Source: an uncultured Lachnospiraceae bacterium
GTDB lineage: Bacteria > Bacillota > Clostridia > Lachnospirales > Lachnospiraceae
Assembly (NCBI GenBank): GCA_902779355.1
Contig: CACZBF010000002.1
Span: forward strand, 135,633 to 199,632
DNA: 64,000 bases
Direction of reading: 5' to 3'
The notes beneath the pieces were generated by a model. It made no database searches. It was not told the origin of the DNA and saw only the letters and a list, made by a program, of their open reading frames with translations. Position 1 is the stretch's first letter. The number at the start of each line of letters is the position of its first letter. This document shows positions 31,342 to 40,281 of the stretch, piece by piece. The translations under genes were made by a program, and so were the position numbers.

Positions 31342-33076
31342 CGTGATTCCCTCCTTCCTCTGTCTGAGATGCGTGGATCTCGCGGTACAGAGCGCAGGAT
31401 GCAAGAAGTTCTTCATGACTTCCCTGTGCAACCAGCTCGCCGTCATCCAACACCAATATCCGGTCTGCTTTCATCAGGGTAGAGATGCGCTGCGAAACCA
31501 GAAACGTCAGCGGGCGCGGATTGATCTCCTCCAACGCTTTTCGAAGCGCCGCATCCGTTGCCAGATCCAGCGCAGACATCGCATCATCAAGGATCAGGAT
31601 CCCGGGCTTTCTCACGAGGGCTCTGGCGATCGCAAGACGTTGTTTCTGTCCGCCGGATAGATTGGTACCACCCTCCGCAACGGCGAAGTCCAGCCCGCCT
31701 TCCTTTTGACGCACAAATTCCTCTGCCTGTGCGATCCGAAGGGCCTCCCAGATCTCCCCGTCTGTTGCATCCTCTTTTCCAAACTGCAGGTTCTCTCTGA
31801 TCGTCCCCTGAAACAGGACGGAATGCTGCGGTACCATACCGATCTTTTGACGGAGCACCGGGATCGCGCCTTCCTTCGTATCCTGTCCGTCCACGATGAC
31901 CCTGCCGTCCGTGGCATCATAGAAGCGCGGGATCAGCTGGACCAGCGTCGATTTTCCGACGCCCGTTCCGCCGATGATCCCGATCGTTTCTCCTTCCTTT
32001 GCGGAGAAGTCAATGTCCGTCAGCGTATCCGCAGATGCTTGCGGATAACGGAAGGAAACATGCGAGAACACAACCTCCGGCGCGCCGGAAAAAGCATCGG
32101 ATGATGCGTCGGCGGTCGCCTCCTTTTCCTGAGACGGTTGGATCTCCAGCACATCCGCCACCCGATCTGCGGAAGCCAGACCTTTTGTCAGCGTCACGAT
32201 CAGGTTTGCGAGCTTTACGAGTTCCACAAGGATCTGTGCCATGTAGTTGACAAGTGCCACCACCTGCCCTTGTGTCATGATGCCGCCGTCAACCTGCCGT
32301 GCGCCAAACCACAGGATCGCGACCGTCCCCAGATTGACGATCACAAGTGTCAGCGGGTTCATCAGGGAAGAAATCCTGCCCGCCAGCAGCTGCAGGCGAT
32401 AGTAAACGCCGTTCTCTTCTTCAAACTCCGCCTGCTCTCTTTCTTCACGCCGAAACGCACGGATCACACGTGCACCGCCGAGCGCCTCCTTCGTGGAAAG
32501 CGTCAAGTCATCCAACTTCGCCTGCACCTTTTGGTAGAGCGGCGCCGTGAGCCCCATAAAAAGCAGTACTACAACAAAAAGCAGCGGGATCGTCACGACA
32601 AATACCACTGCTGTCTTTGCATCCACAAAAAACGCCATGACAATGGCGCCGATCACGATAAACGGGGAACGCAGAAACAACCGCAGAAAGAGGTTCACCG
32701 CATTCTGTGTCTTCAGGATATCCGACGTTGTCCGTGTGATCAGGGTGCTGGTGCCGATCTGGTCGAGATCTGCAAAAGAAAGGGATTGTACATGGGAAAA
32801 AAGCGCCCGCCGCAGGCCGGAGGCAAATCCGGTCGCTGCCTTCGCCGCAAAATATTGCGCCGTGATAGCCCATACCATGCCGACCAGCGCAAGCAAAAAC
32901 AGAATCCCGCCGCGGGAGAGGATATAAGAAACATCCCCATCGCCGATGCCTCGGTCGATGATGGAAGCAACCACAAGAGGCACAAAAAGCTCGAAGATCG
33001 CTTCGAGCATTTTGAATAGCGGTGCCAAAATACATTCTTTTTTGTAAGCGGATAAATAAGGGATCAGTCGTCTCAT
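31331..33076 (-). CDS. ABC exporter half-transporter (subunit 1 of a heterodimer)
   Basis: 581 residues: six membrane helices, then a nucleotide-binding domain with Walker A GGTGVGKSTL, Q-loop MVPQHSVLFQGTIRENLQFG, standard signature LSGGQKQRL and Walker B LILDDAMSALD, where the catalytic Glu is Asp. The H-loop His is Gln (LVSQRIST). These changes mark the degenerate site of heterodimeric exporters, so the gene is not broken. It begins immediately after the stop of the exonuclease gene and overlaps subunit 2. Confidence 0.92.
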   Translation of the reverse strand: MRRLIPYLSAYKKECILAPLFKMLEAIFELFVPLVVASIIDRGIGDGDVSYILSRGGILFLLALVGMVWAITAQYFAAKAATGFASGLRRALFSHVQSLSFADLDQIGTSTLITRTTSDILKTQNAVNLFLRLFLRSPFIVIGAIVMAFFVDAKTAVVFVVTIPLLFVVVLLFMGLTAPLYQKVQAKLDDLTLSTKEALGGARVIRAFRREEREQAEFEEENGVYYRLQLLAGRISSLMNPLTLVIVNLGTVAILWFGARQVDGGIMTQGQVVALVNYMAQILVELVKLANLIVTLTKGLASADRVADVLEIQPSQEKEATADASSDAFSGAPEVVFSHVSFRYPQASADTLTDIDFSAKEGETIGIIGGTGVGKSTLVQLIPRFYDATDGRVIVDGQDTKEGAIPVLRQKIGMVPQHSVLFQGTIRENLQFGKEDATDGEIWEALRIAQAEEFVRQKEGGLDFAVAEGGTNLSGGQKQRLAIARALVRKPGILILDDAMSALDLATDAALRKALEEINPRPLTFLVSQRISTLMKADRILVLDDGELVAQGSHEELLASCALYREIHASQTEEGGNHDAA

Positions 33077-33835
33077 CTATGCGATAACCAGTTCCACAGG
33101 GCAATGATCGGAGCCGAACACTTCCGAATGGATGGATGCCCCCATAAGCCGGTCGGTCAGATCCTTGGATGCCAGGAAATAGTCGATCCGCCATCCGGCG
33201 TTCTTTTCTCTGGCATGAAAGCGATAAGACCACCAGGAATAAGCATCGGTTTTATCCGGATAAAAATGCCGGAAAGAATCCACAAAGCCGGCTTCCAAAA
33301 GTTCGGTCATCTTCCCGCGTTCCTCATCGGTAAAACCGGGATTCTGACGGTTGCTCTTCGGGTTCTTCAGGTCGATCTCCTCGTGTGCCACGTTCAAGTC
33401 CCCGCAGAGGATCACGCCCTTCTTTTTGCTCAGACCCATCAGGTAAGCACGGAAATCATCTTCCCATTGCATCCGGTAAGTAAGCCGCTTCAGCTCAGCC
33501 TGCGCGTTGGGCGTATAGCACGTCACCACATAGTAATCCGGATATTCCAGCGTGATCACGCGGCCTTCCTGATCGTGCTCCTCCATCCCGATCCCGTAGG
33601 ATACGGACATCGGCTCTTTCTTCGCAAACAGCGCCGTGCCGGAATAACCCTTTTTCTTTGCGTAATTCCAGAACTGCTGATAGCCGGGCAGGTCCAGCTT
33701 GATCTGCCCCTCCTGGAGCTTGGTCTCCTGTACGGCGAAGAAATCAGCGTCCGCCGCCGCAAAAAAATCCAAAAACCCTTTTTCTCTACAGGCACGAAGC
33801 CCGTTCACATTCCATGAGATCAGTTTTGTACTCAA
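33077..33835 (-). CDS. xth: exodeoxyribonuclease III
   Basis: AP endonuclease/3' exonuclease of base-excision repair, 252 residues. Motifs: SWNVNGLRA (residues 8-16), QETKLQEGQ with the metal-binding Glu, YSGTALFAKK, CGDLNVAHEEIDLKNPK, DAYSWWSYRFHAREKNAGWRIDY and GSDHCPVELV at the end. Intact. It follows the RsbU-RsbW fusion gene by 16 nt and precedes the exporter without a gap. Confidence 0.95.
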   Translation of the reverse strand: MSTKLISWNVNGLRACREKGFLDFFAAADADFFAVQETKLQEGQIKLDLPGYQQFWNYAKKKGYSGTALFAKKEPMSVSYGIGMEEHDQEGRVITLEYPDYYVVTCYTPNAQAELKRLTYRMQWEDDFRAYLMGLSKKKGVILCGDLNVAHEEIDLKNPKSNRQNPGFTDEERGKMTELLEAGFVDSFRHFYPDKTDAYSWWSYRFHAREKNAGWRIDYFLASKDLTDRLMGASIHSEVFGSDHCPVELVIA

Positions 33836-33851
33836 ATGTTACCCCTGCCCG

Positions 33852-36038
33852 TTATGCAAACTTCTTGACGATCGTCAGGATATTCTGATCGTCCTTACGC
33901 TCGTAGCGCATATCGTCCATGGATTTCTTGACCATAAAGATGCCAAGTCCCCCGATCTGACGTTCTGCTGCCGAAAGCGTAATATCCGGATCCTCCTTCG
34001 CCAGCGGATCATACGGTACACCGGTGTCCACAAACGTGATCGCGGCTCCCCCATCCTCCGGCTCGACCTTGATCACGGCGTCTCCGCCGGCATCTCCGTA
34101 AGCATAACTTGCTATATTCACAAAGATCTCTTCCACTGCAATGTCAATGGATAACTGGGTCTTCATATCGCAACCCATTTCTTCCAGAAAGCCTCCGACA
34201 AAATCCTGTACGGCAGCAAGATTGTCTATCTTTGCTTCGACTCGGAGTTCCTTCATCCCCTTACCTCCGTCATTTTTTTCTGCCCCTCTGTACCAAAGCG
34301 AAAGCATCGTTGTATCATCGAACTGTTCCGCATTTCCGACAAACTTTACGATCGCCTCATGAACAGCCTCGATCGTTTCCTCGGGATTTTCAGCCTCGGA
34401 ATCATTGAGTGCCTCGACCATCCGATCTGTCCCGAACAGACATTCATTGACATCCGTAGCCTCCGGCACACCGTCCGTATAGAGGAACAGCCGTCCGCCT
34501 GCCGGGATCGTCAATGTATAATCGTGATAGCGCACGCCCTTCATCGCGCTGCAAGCCAATCCGTGCTTATCTTTGATCAGCTCATATTTCCCGTTGCTCC
34601 CATAAACTACGGGATACTCGTGTCCCGCGTTGGATGCGATGATCTCTCCGGTTGAAATGGTGAGAATGCCGAGCCATACAGTTACAAACATATCTCCCAT
34701 GTTCTGCTCACACAAGCTGTCATTGACATTGGTCAAAATCTCGGCCGGTGTGCCGCCGTGCTCAGTACGGTTTCTGATCATGGAACGGGATACCGTCATG
34801 AAAAGCGCTGCAGGAACACCTTTTCCGGAAACATCCGCCATGACGATCGCCAGATGATCGTCATCCACCAGGAAGAAGTCATAAAAATCGCCTCCGACCT
34901 CTCTGGCCGGTTTGATAGATGCAAAAAGATCAAACTCCTGTCGATCCGGGAAAGCAGGAAACACACTGGGAAGCATCGACGTCTGGATCCGCGTTGCTAT
35001 ATCAAGCTCAGTATTGATCCTCGCACGATCATTGATCATGGTATCCAGATCACGGAGATAGGAATTCATCTCCATCTCCATGCTCTGCAGCGAGAGTGCC
35101 AGCTCATACAATTCCGTGATCCTGACGCGTTCTGTATGGATCTCTTCAAAGATATGCGTCTCATCCCTGGTGTCTGCGCGCAGCTCATAGCTCTCCACAA
35201 ACTGGTCCGCTTTGGAGGAGATCTCTCTGATCGGCTCCACAATGATCCTGTCGGTCCTCCGCCCCAAAAAAAGGCATATAAAAAACGTCAGGACAATAGA
35301 CACACCTGCAACCTGCAGCAAATATATGATCGCATGAAGCTGCACTTCGTTGATCGGAATATCCGCCATCAGATAGCCATAGACCCCTTTATGTGTGTCT
35401 ATACAGATCGCGCGTCCGTCCGTCCACACCTCATGATATGTCGTGGAATAGGAAATAAATCCGTCAAAATCGCGCCCCGGTTCCTCTCCGTAGATTGCAA
35501 GGCTCTGTCGGAACTTATCACTATAAGCAGACAGATCAATGCCCAGCATCATGCATCTGTAATAAAACGTTTCCTGTATCGTGAAGATCTCGCCGCACGG
35601 AAGGACATTGACGTCACTGGTATCCATAATATAGATGCCGATATTCCACTCCGGAAAAAGCAGGACGTAATCCAACGAAGTGACACCAGTGGGCTTGCGC
35701 TCTTCGTTCAGTTTCTGCCAAACCTCTTTGTAGAGCTCCGACTCTTCTACTCCCTTAAAATGAGAAAGATAGGTTTCCCTATCTGTCTCATATTCTGTGA
35801 TCGGATCCTTTAAGGAACGAAAAATCTCGTTACACTCTAGTGCCAGTTTCCGAAGGTCCTCAGGCGCAACAGCCTCAGCAGCCGCTCCGGTCACTGCCAT
35901 CTCCATGTCACTATAGACTCCTGTCAGCTCACGCACAAAAAAGAATGACGCCACCGCAAGAAACACGATGCTCAGGAGAAGAGACACAACCACGATCATA
36001 TGGACTGTCGATCGCTGGATCGAAGTCTTTTTTTTCAT
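33852..36038 (-). CDS. membrane-bound RsbU-type PP2C phosphatase fused to RsbW-type kinase domain
   Basis: 728 residues. TM1 about 14-36, extracellular sensor about 37-235, TM2 about 238-262, linker helix, then a SpoIIE/RsbU PP2C domain (about 345-590) starting DIATRIQTSMLPSVFP, with metal ligands in VGGDFYDFF, MADVSGKGVPAALFM, YTDGVPEA and FDDTTML. The last 130 residues are a GHKL ATPase of the anti-sigma RsbW type: N-box DIAVEEIFVNIASYAYG, VDTGVPYDP, and GGLGIFMVKKSMDD. It thus joins the phosphatase that reactivates a STAS antagonist with the kinase that inactivates it. A STAS gene is directly upstream (17 nt). Confidence 0.93.
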   Translation of the reverse strand: MKKKTSIQRSTVHMIVVVSLLLSIVFLAVASFFFVRELTGVYSDMEMAVTGAAAEAVAPEDLRKLALECNEIFRSLKDPITEYETDRETYLSHFKGVEESELYKEVWQKLNEERKPTGVTSLDYVLLFPEWNIGIYIMDTSDVNVLPCGEIFTIQETFYYRCMMLGIDLSAYSDKFRQSLAIYGEEPGRDFDGFISYSTTYHEVWTDGRAICIDTHKGVYGYLMADIPINEVQLHAIIYLLQVAGVSIVLTFFICLFLGRRTDRIIVEPIREISSKADQFVESYELRADTRDETHIFEEIHTERVRITELYELALSLQSMEMEMNSYLRDLDTMINDRARINTELDIATRIQTSMLPSVFPAFPDRQEFDLFASIKPAREVGGDFYDFFLVDDDHLAIVMADVSGKGVPAALFMTVSRSMIRNRTEHGGTPAEILTNVNDSLCEQNMGDMFVTVWLGILTISTGEIIASNAGHEYPVVYGSNGKYELIKDKHGLACSAMKGVRYHDYTLTIPAGGRLFLYTDGVPEATDVNECLFGTDRMVEALNDSEAENPEETIEAVHEAIVKFVGNAEQFDDTTMLSLWYRGAEKNDGGKGMKELRVEAKIDNLAAVQDFVGGFLEEMGCDMKTQLSIDIAVEEIFVNIASYAYGDAGGDAVIKVEPEDGGAAITFVDTGVPYDPLAKEDPDITLSAAERQIGGLGIFMVKKSMDDMRYERKDDQNILTIVKKFA

Positions 36039-36055
36039 AGAAGCATTCCTTATGG

Positions 36056-36361
36056 TTAATCGTTCTCGATCGTAAGAATATCCGTAAAGCCGGTTACCTC
36101 AAAAATCTCCATGATCTCATCCGATGCATGACGAATCACCATGCTGCCGGACTGGCTGTTCATGGTCTTCTGTGCAGACAAAAGAACACGGAGTCCAGCG
36201 GAAGAAATGTAAGCAAGCTCGCTTACATCAAATACCAGACGGGTAACTCCCGCAAGGCTTTCTCCAAGCTCTTTCTCAAGCTCCGGAGAAGTTGTGGTGT
36301 CCAATCTTCCGATCAGTTTTACGTCAAGATTGTTACCGTCTTTGTTTTTTTCGATCTGCAT
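36056..36361 (-). CDS. STAS-domain anti-anti-sigma-type protein
   Basis: 101 residues, RsbV/SpoIIAA-like. The phospho-acceptor serine lies in DVSELAYISSAGLRVLL (about residues 45-61, the DxSxxxYISSAGLR block). It should be phosphorylated by an RsbW-type kinase and dephosphorylated by an RsbU-type phosphatase; both activities are combined in the next gene. No sigma factor gene lies in the operon. Confidence 0.93.
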   Translation of the reverse strand: MQIEKNKDGNNLDVKLIGRLDTTTSPELEKELGESLAGVTRLVFDVSELAYISSAGLRVLLSAQKTMNSQSGSMVIRHASDEIMEIFEVTGFTDILTIEND

Positions 36362-36384
36362 GTTTGTTTCCTCCCATTTGTTGT

Positions 36385-37008
36385 TTATGATTTGAATTTT
36401 TTATCCACTATAATGTCGACTTTCTGATCCCGTATTCCGACGCTCACATCGTCCGCCAGATTCGCCAGAACTGATTTCTCCAGCTCATCCCAGACGGCTG
36501 CCGTTTCTTTTCCCTCCTCCGGCGCCGGAAGATTCTCCCGGAATCTGGAAAGTGTCCAACTGCTTGGTGAAAATGTCGCTGCGGAGGGCTCCATCCCGAA
36601 GGTATAGATCGCTGCCGACTCTCCGCTCTGTGAATTTAATTTTGCAACATCATCAAAACTCTGTAAACCGATCTCGATCAGATTCCGTAATCTTCCGCCA
36701 AGTCCTTTCGCCGCGGCGTTCTTACCGCTGGTGGAAGCAGCGATCAGTTCGGCTCTCTTTTCATTGCTCATCTCAGTCTTGGCCTGAAGATGAAGGCGGC
36801 ATTTCTTTGGCTCTCCTTCAATCCAGAACATCGCCGTGTATTCACCGGTAAGTCCGCGTATCATGCCGAGCAGCTCTTCGGTCAAAAGTCTGAGCCTGCG
36901 TGCATCCTTCACAGACAAGTTCTGATACTCCGAAAAATGATCCGCTTCGGCGAGAGCCAACTCAATTCTGTCTTCCTGCCCATTCACATAGATATGATTT
37001 GTTTCCAT
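36385..37008 (-). CDS. unknown protein with RsbW-like (GHKL) N-terminal half
   Basis: 207 residues. The N-terminal part contains SVKDARRLRLLTEELLGMIRGL, which resembles the N-box helix of RsbW-type kinases, followed by strands (EYTAMFWIEGEPKKCRLHLQAK). I cannot find a clear G-box with DxGxG, so ATP binding is doubtful. The C-terminal half (SSWTLSRFRENLPAPEEGKE and VLANLADDVSVGIRDQKVDIIVDKK) is unrecognised. First gene of the partner-switch operon behind promoter 37050-37078, so it likely works with the STAS protein. Confidence 0.65.
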   Translation of the reverse strand: METNHIYVNGQEDRIELALAEADHFSEYQNLSVKDARRLRLLTEELLGMIRGLTGEYTAMFWIEGEPKKCRLHLQAKTEMSNEKRAELIAASTSGKNAAAKGLGGRLRNLIEIGLQSFDDVAKLNSQSGESAAIYTFGMEPSAATFSPSSWTLSRFRENLPAPEEGKETAAVWDELEKSVLANLADDVSVGIRDQKVDIIVDKKFKS

Positions 37009-37049
37009 CCTGTGTGCCGCTCACTCCTCTCTGCGAATAACCTCACTTT

Positions 37050-37078
37050 ATATTACACGAACATGAGAAAAAGTGCAA
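37050..37078 (-). promoter_or_regulatory. promoter of the partner-switch operon
   Basis: TTGCAC (37073-37078), 17-nt spacer, TAATAT (37050-37055). It should drive 36385-37008, STAS, the RsbU-RsbW fusion, xth and the exporter. Confidence 0.7.
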
Positions 37079-37096
37079 AAACTTTTTTCACGCTCT

Positions 37097-38791
37097 TTAC
37101 AGGAGTCTGCGTGCCTTAAAAAACATGTCAAGCTTTTCGAGGAGAGACCCGCGGTCGATCGTCTTGAGGATGTAATCGGTAGGCTTCAGATTCAGCACAC
37201 GCATGATGCTGCCCTTGTCCTGTTTTCCGGTCAAAAACATCACCGGGATATTATCCGTGCCCGCTTCGCTCTTCAGCATCTCCAAAAGCTGCGGTCCGTT
37301 CGTGATCGGCATCTCATAGTCTAAGAGGATCAGATCCGGCTTATTTCTTGCAAGCCAGCGGATCGCCAGCAGCCCGGAACTCGCCATCACAACATCATAG
37401 CGATCCTCGAGCCATGCCTTGATGAGTTCCATATATGTTTCATCATCGTCTACGATCAGGATCTTATGCTTTTCGTCTTTTTTGGCATCTTCCCGGTAAA
37501 ACTTCTCGAGGAAGATCAAAAACCGATCCATATCAAACGGGCGTTCTACCCATTTCGTGATGCAGCTCTCCGGAATACTTGCCAGTGCAGCGTCATACTC
37601 CGTGCGCGTCCCGATCAGGATCAGATGCTTGTCCTGCTCGACCACAAGGTCTTTCAGGTAGACCAGAGAATCCGTATTTTTGTAGAGCAACTCATCCATG
37701 TAGTAGATGAGCAGATCTGCGGATTCCTGGTAGTTTTCCAGCTCCTCCATGGTGATCCCGCATCGCATACACTGGAAGTCATTCTGCTCCAGACGTTCTT
37801 CAAGTCCTCCCACCAGAATATGCTCCATGGCACTGATCAAAAGGATCTTACGCTCCAGGAAATGGACATCTTCTTTTTCTTCCTCGACATGTTGTCCGCG
37901 GATGTCCGTCTTCAACGCCTCCCCAAGAGTCCGATAAGTATCCAAAAACTGGGCGTTATTTTTTTTGATCGTATCGTAATCGCCGGTATTGCCGGCCGTC
38001 TCCAGCACCGTCGCCTGATCCGCCAGATCCTTTGCTCCGATCACACCCGCGGAGCTCTTCAGCGCATGCACTTTGATCGTATAATTCGTGACATCACCCT
38101 TCTGGTAAAAATCCTCGATCTCGTCCGCTTTGCGCTGCGCGGACTCCGAAAAGATCCGGATCGCGGAAATATAGCTATCGGGAGAACCGTTGATCTGGAT
38201 CCCAGCCTCCACGTCAAGCCCTTCCGTATCAATGAGCCACTCCGGAAGCGCCTGCCTCGTCGCCTCGGATACATCCTTGCGCTTCGGGACATCCATACTG
38301 ACAGTACCGCGTGCCGCGCGCTTCGCTTCTTCCAAGGACATCGTCGGCGCGGCGATGACTTCACGGTCTGCAGCAGCCGTATCATCCGAAAACTTCGTCG
38401 GCGCACGCTCTTCGACTTTCAGATCCGGAAAATACTCCCCGATCATCTTGTCCAGCACGCGCTTCTGAACAGGTTTCTTGATGTAATCCTGAAATCCCGC
38501 CTTCAGATAGGTCGCCTTCGCATCATCCGCGGTATTGCCGGTCATCGCAATACAAGGCGTCTCCTGATTGGGATTGCCGAGCTGTCCGCGCAGATTGTTC
38601 AGCAGATCAATGCCATTCATACCCGGCATCATGTGATCGAAAAACATGAGCTCATATTTATACTCCTGCAAAAGCTTCAGCGCTGACGCGCCGTCTTTTG
38701 CGGTATCAATCGTAAGCCCTGTTTTTTTCAGGAAATTGGTCACAAGACTCAGATTCAGTTCTTCATCATCAACAATCAGAATTCTAGGCAT
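37097..38791 (-). CDS. multi-domain phosphotransfer protein REC-HPt-(pseudo-REC)-REC
   Basis: 564 residues, no kinase or output domain. REC1 (1-120): ILIVDDEELN, phosphoacceptor in MFFDHMMPGMNG, KPV. HPt (about 195-290): KVHALKSSAGVIGA with the phospho-His. A middle domain (about 308-425) begins RKILLISAMEH and looks like a receiver without acidic pocket. REC2 (about 435-560): KILIVDDDETY, LILLDYEMPITNG, MFLTGK. The set would allow phosphoryl shuttling between two receivers. It is 7 nt downstream of metF and also next to the partner-switch operon. Confidence 0.9.
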   Translation of the reverse strand: MPRILIVDDEELNLSLVTNFLKKTGLTIDTAKDGASALKLLQEYKYELMFFDHMMPGMNGIDLLNNLRGQLGNPNQETPCIAMTGNTADDAKATYLKAGFQDYIKKPVQKRVLDKMIGEYFPDLKVEERAPTKFSDDTAAADREVIAAPTMSLEEAKRAARGTVSMDVPKRKDVSEATRQALPEWLIDTEGLDVEAGIQINGSPDSYISAIRIFSESAQRKADEIEDFYQKGDVTNYTIKVHALKSSAGVIGAKDLADQATVLETAGNTGDYDTIKKNNAQFLDTYRTLGEALKTDIRGQHVEEEKEDVHFLERKILLISAMEHILVGGLEERLEQNDFQCMRCGITMEELENYQESADLLIYYMDELLYKNTDSLVYLKDLVVEQDKHLILIGTRTEYDAALASIPESCITKWVERPFDMDRFLIFLEKFYREDAKKDEKHKILIVDDDETYMELIKAWLEDRYDVVMASSGLLAIRWLARNKPDLILLDYEMPITNGPQLLEMLKSEAGTDNIPVMFLTGKQDKGSIMRVLNLKPTDYILKTIDRGSLLEKLDMFFKARRLL

Positions 38792-38798
38792 GCCTTTA

Positions 38799-39662
38799 TT
38801 ATATCACATCTTTCAGGTTTTCCAAGATTCCCTTTGCAATCTCCGGTTTATTCATCGTATAGATATGGATATGCGTGATGCCGTTTGCGATCAGATCTAC
38901 GATCTGATCCGATGCGTACAGGATTCCCACCGATCTCATGGCATCCGGATTATCGCCGAACATATCCACCATCGCTTTAAAACGCGGCGGTACGCTGCAC
39001 CCGGAAAGCTCTATGGAGCGTTTCATTTGCTGTTTTGTCGTCACCGGCATGATCCCTGCCAGGATCGGCACCATGATCCCCGCATCCCGCATGCGATAAA
39101 GATAATTGTAGTAGATCGAATTATCAAAGAACATCTGCGTTGTCAGAAATTCACAGCCTGCATCTACTTTTTTCTTCAGATTCTGGATATCTTCGCGCTT
39201 ATCCCTTGCCTCGGGATGTTTCTCCGGATAGCAGGCACCACCGATACAGGCCTCCGGGTAAACCTCCTTGATCACGCCGATCAGGTCGGACGCATGTGCG
39301 TAATTATCCGGTCCAGGGAAGTCCGACCCCTCCGGAATATCACCGCGCAGTGCCAGGATGTTTTCAATACCCGCCTCTTTGATCCGCGTAATCTGTTCCT
39401 TTACTTCGCTTCTGGCGGAGCTGACACAGGTCAGATGCGCCATAGAGGATACACCGGCTTCTCCGATCCGTTTTGCGATCCGCACGGTATAGGCGCTTGT
39501 CCCGCCGCCTGCACCGTAAGTGCAGCTGATAAAGGCCGGCTTCATCGCCGTGATCTCGTCCACCGCTTTTTCCACGGTTTCAAAATTTGCATCGGTCTTC
39601 GGCGGAAAAACCTCCATGGAAACCGTCACTCTCTTGTCTTTTAAAACCTCTGAGATCTTCAT
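38799..39662 (-). CDS. metF: 5,10-methylenetetrahydrofolate reductase
   Basis: FAD-dependent reductase that makes 5-methyl-THF. The 287-residue protein starts MKISEVLKDKRVTVSMEVFPPKT, with SCTYGAGG, MAHLTCVSSARSEV, NILALRGDIP and TQMFFDNSIYY as family blocks. Its ATG overlaps the stop of engB (ATGA). The frame is open upstream inside engB, which is not coding for this protein. No vitamin B12 or SAM riboswitch is present. Confidence 0.95.
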   Translation of the reverse strand: MKISEVLKDKRVTVSMEVFPPKTDANFETVEKAVDEITAMKPAFISCTYGAGGGTSAYTVRIAKRIGEAGVSSMAHLTCVSSARSEVKEQITRIKEAGIENILALRGDIPEGSDFPGPDNYAHASDLIGVIKEVYPEACIGGACYPEKHPEARDKREDIQNLKKKVDAGCEFLTTQMFFDNSIYYNYLYRMRDAGIMVPILAGIMPVTTKQQMKRSIELSGCSVPPRFKAMVDMFGDNPDAMRSVGILYASDQIVDLIANGITHIHIYTMNKPEIAKGILENLKDVI

Positions 39663-40255
39663 ACATCCTCCTGTCCGACCAACCGGTCCATTTCTTCCCA
39701 GAGTTCTTCCCGTCCCTGCTTTGTCTCCGCGGAAAAGGCAAATACCTTTGTGCCGCTCCTGACGGAAAGGCCCTCCTTGATCAGCTTCAACTGCTTCTCC
39801 TTCTGGGATCGTTTGATCTTGTCCAATTTCGTGCAGATGATGATCGGCTCGTATCCCTGTCGGATGATCCAATCATACATCATTTTATCATGTTCTCCGG
39901 GGGCGTGTCGAATATCCACCAGCAAAAAAACGGCACGGAGCTGTTTGCTTTTCTGCAGATACCGTTCCACCATCTTTCCCCATTTCTGCTTTTCCGATTC
40001 CGGCACTTTCGCAAAACCGTATCCAGGCAGATCCACGAGATACAGATCATCGTTGATCCGGTAAAAATTGATGGTCTGTGTCTTACCGGGCTGCGCCGAG
40101 GTGCGGGCGAGGGACTTCCGGTTCATCAGCGCGTTGATGAGAGAAGACTTCCCGACATTGGATTTCCCTGCAAATGCCACTTCCGGCAACGTATTTTCGG
40201 GGAGTGTGCTTGTGATCCCGCAAACGGTTTCCAATGCGACCTGTTTGATTACCAT
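39659..40255 (-). CDS. engB: ribosome-biogenesis GTPase YsxC/EngB
   Basis: 198-residue GTPase needed for 50S assembly. G1 AGKSNVGKSS (29-38), G2 near TSAQPGKTQTINFY, G3 DLPGYGFAK, G4 TKLDKIK, G5 FSAE. It follows lon by 26 nt, the same order (lon-engB) as in Bacillus. Confidence 0.96.
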   Translation of the reverse strand: MVIKQVALETVCGITSTLPENTLPEVAFAGKSNVGKSSLINALMNRKSLARTSAQPGKTQTINFYRINDDLYLVDLPGYGFAKVPESEKQKWGKMVERYLQKSKQLRAVFLLVDIRHAPGEHDKMMYDWIIRQGYEPIIICTKLDKIKRSQKEKQLKLIKEGLSVRSGTKVFAFSAETKQGREELWEEMDRLVGQEDV

Positions 40256-40281
40256 AGCCTGTCCTTTATACCTTATACCTT

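Noticed and set aside
31331-33076. Exporter subunit as a pseudogene because of lost catalytic Glu and H-loop His
   Set aside because: The substitutions match the known degenerate site of heterodimeric exporters, with a compensating partner.
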